Source: an uncultured Clostridium sp.
GTDB lineage: Bacteria; Bacillota; Clostridia; Lachnospirales; Lachnospiraceae
Length of the DNA: 64,000 bases
Reading direction: 5' to 3'
NCBI GenBank assembly: GCA_947178445.1
Contig: CAMWYJ010000007.1
Location: 1 to 64,000, forward strand
Below, piece after piece: positions 62,959 through 64,000 of the stretch. Both the position numbers and the translations under genes were made by a program. Positions within the stretch are counted from its first letter, which is position 1. The number at the start of each line of letters is the position of its first letter. The notes beneath the pieces were generated by a model. It saw only the letters and a list, made by a program, of their open reading frames with translations, searched no databases and was not told the DNA's origin.

Positions 62959-63024
62959 TAAAAACCATAAGATGCTTCATATAGGGGTTTTTAAAAGAGT
63001 ATATGTTTTCAATCAAAATGGATG

Positions 63025-63091
63025 TAAGTGATTGCAAAACGGCTTGTTTGCATAACTAGATTTTGTAAATGGAGGGTTTCGCAATTACTTA
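63025..63091. repeat. MITE-like repeat family 1, copy G (67 bp, ends only)
   Basis: TAAGTGATTGCAAAAC and GTTTCGCAATTACTTA with 35 bp in between. Lies in the 346-nt gap 62773-63118 between the DUF5702-type and TadE-like genes, 28 nt before the latter's TTG start. Confidence 0.7.
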
Positions 63092-63118
63092 ACAATTGAT
63101 GGCAAAAAGGAGGAGAAA

Positions 63119-63952
63119 TTGAGAGAAGAAAACTTAGGTTCCGCTACGGTGGAAGCCTGTTTGGCAGTACCGCTATTCTTATTTTTTATGCTTGCCATGG
63201 CAGATCTTTATATGCTTTTTATGGCAGAGGCTCATATCCATCAAAGTCTGGCAGAGGCAGTGGGATATACAGCGCAGTATGCATATTTAGAGGATCGGTT
63301 AAAAACGCATGGTGCAGGTCAGACGACAGGTAAAAACCAGACTGATTTTGAAAAAACAGATTCAAAGGGAGATTTGCAAAAAGAAGAGAATGCTTTGAAC
63401 GTTTTGGTGAATTCTGCAATCCTGATAAAAAAGTTTCGTGAATACATTGGTGATGATATCTATGTAGAAAAAATGATAGCCGGTGGGAAAAATGGAATTT
63501 TGCTGACAATAAAAATGGATACAGACAATCCCAAAATATTCTTGGCGAAGGCTGGTTACCGGGGAGTATTTGATGTGCCATTACTAGGCAGTATGTCTAT
63601 CCCGCTATCCAATCAGATAAAACAGAAGGCATTTCTCGGCTATAGTAAAGAAGAACGGGAAATGGATTCATATGTCTATGTTACACCGGAGCAATCAGTT
63701 TATCATATGAGACGAAGCTGTACCCACCTATCACTTAGTGTACACAGTGCTGCAGTCAGTCAGAAAAGAAATCATGTACCATGCAGCTTTTGTGGAAAGG
63801 AACCGAATACAAGTGGGAAGATTTACCTTACACGGACAACAAATGTGTATCATAACAATGCAGCCTGCAGCGGATTAAAAAGGAGTGTAAGGCGGGTTAA
63901 AAAAAGTGAGGTAAAAGGGCTTAATTCCTGCTCACGATGTGGAAGGCAATAA
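63119..63952 (+). CDS. TadE-like pseudopilin with duplicated Cys/His C-terminal modules
   Basis: 277 residues, TTG start with AAAAGGAGG 5 nt upstream. The pseudopilin N-terminus is GSATVEACLAVPLFLFFMLA (Glu at +5 of the mature chain). A 150-residue extracellular part follows. The last 90 residues are two tandem copies of a module: VYHMRRSCTHLSLSV...VPCSFCG and VYHNNAACSGLKRSV...NSCSRCG, i.e. YHx4Cx2L-x(about 22)-CxxC, probably metal-binding. Such modules occur singly in other secreted Clostridia proteins and resemble Ada-type zinc sites. Confidence 0.8.
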   Translation: MREENLGSATVEACLAVPLFLFFMLAMADLYMLFMAEAHIHQSLAEAVGYTAQYAYLEDRLKTHGAGQTTGKNQTDFEKTDSKGDLQKEENALNVLVNSAILIKKFREYIGDDIYVEKMIAGGKNGILLTIKMDTDNPKIFLAKAGYRGVFDVPLLGSMSIPLSNQIKQKAFLGYSKEEREMDSYVYVTPEQSVYHMRRSCTHLSLSVHSAAVSQKRNHVPCSFCGKEPNTSGKIYLTRTTNVYHNNAACSGLKRSVRRVKKSEVKGLNSCSRCGRQ

Positions 63953-63983
63953 CCCCGTTACAAGCAAGGGGGCATCAAGCAAG

Positions 63984-64000
63984 ATGCGCTACAGAGCAGC
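63984..64000 (+). CDS. Possible start of the next pilus-operon gene (cut by window end)
   Basis: ATG at 63984 reading MRYRA, preceded at some distance (about 11 nt) by AAGGGGG. Only five codons are visible, so the assignment is a guess from the operon context. Confidence 0.25.

Noticed and set aside
62804-63031. 75-codon frame between the DUF5702 and TadE-like genes
   Set aside because: It consists mainly of repeat family 2 sequence and has no RBS.

Overview
The window is chromosomal DNA from a low-GC Firmicute, very probably a Lachnospiraceae member (Clostridia). The support is the canonical Firmicutes origin block (gyrA-gyrB-recF-rlbA-dnaN-dnaA | oriC | rpmH-rnpA-yidD-yidC-jag-mnmE...mnmG...rsmG), a two-gene class I fumarase, proteins resembling DUF3881, DUF4446 and DUF5702, a Flp1/Tad-type pilus operon, and many Lys-rich secreted proteins. 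The genus cannot be resolved by reading alone. No rRNA, CRISPR array, prophage or intact transposase gene was seen.

Layout. 1-3.7 kb: start of an unidentified RNA transcript, tRNA-Ser(GCU) and three secreted Lys-rich proteins on the minus strand; one of them has a riboswitch-like leader. 3.9-6.6 kb: split fumarase genes and a HAD phosphatase, interrupted by a MITE-like repeat. 6.8-15.5 kb: gyrA, gyrB, recF, rlbA, dnaN and dnaA, all leftward. 15.5-15.9 kb: oriC with DnaA boxes. 15.9-28 kb: rightward rpmH to rsmG, broken up by a DUF3137-like gene, a small membrane protein, an AlbA_2-type pseudogene, a GNAT acetyltransferase and an M14 carboxypeptidase. 28-31.7 kb: two large secreted surface proteins. 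31.8-37 kb: leftward exonuclease, tRNA-Arg(CCU), DUF3881, DUF4446, parB and parA with two perfect parS sites. parAB is therefore inverted relative to the usual rsmG-parA-parB order. 37.6-43.5 kb: pyrC, argS, an orphan histidine kinase and a D,D-carboxypeptidase. 44-55.7 kb: an ECF sigma factor with its membrane partner, trmB, a membrane-anchored XRE regulator, a TetR regulator, an orphan eukaryote-type HisA, a YfhO-type membrane protein with a hybrid kinase, and a YaaL-like protein. 56-64 kb: a Tad/Flp-like pilus operon (prepilin peptidase, TadZ, TadA, TadB, TadC, Flp1 pilin, a DUF5702-type minor pilin and a TadE-like protein carrying duplicated Cys/His modules).

Two interspersed repeat families run through the accessory gaps. 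Family 1 (seven copies, 67-345 bp) has terminal inverted repeats TAGGTAATTGCGAAAC / GTTTCGCAAnnnCCTA, is nearly palindromic, and at least one copy is flanked by a 12-bp direct repeat, so it looks like a MITE. Family 2 (four copies) carries two hairpins and a GTCAAATACC/GGTATTTGAC end; one copy supplies the C-terminal codons and stop of a histidine kinase. Many longest-ORF starts were shortened to the internal start with the best ribosome binding site; these are stated per gene.
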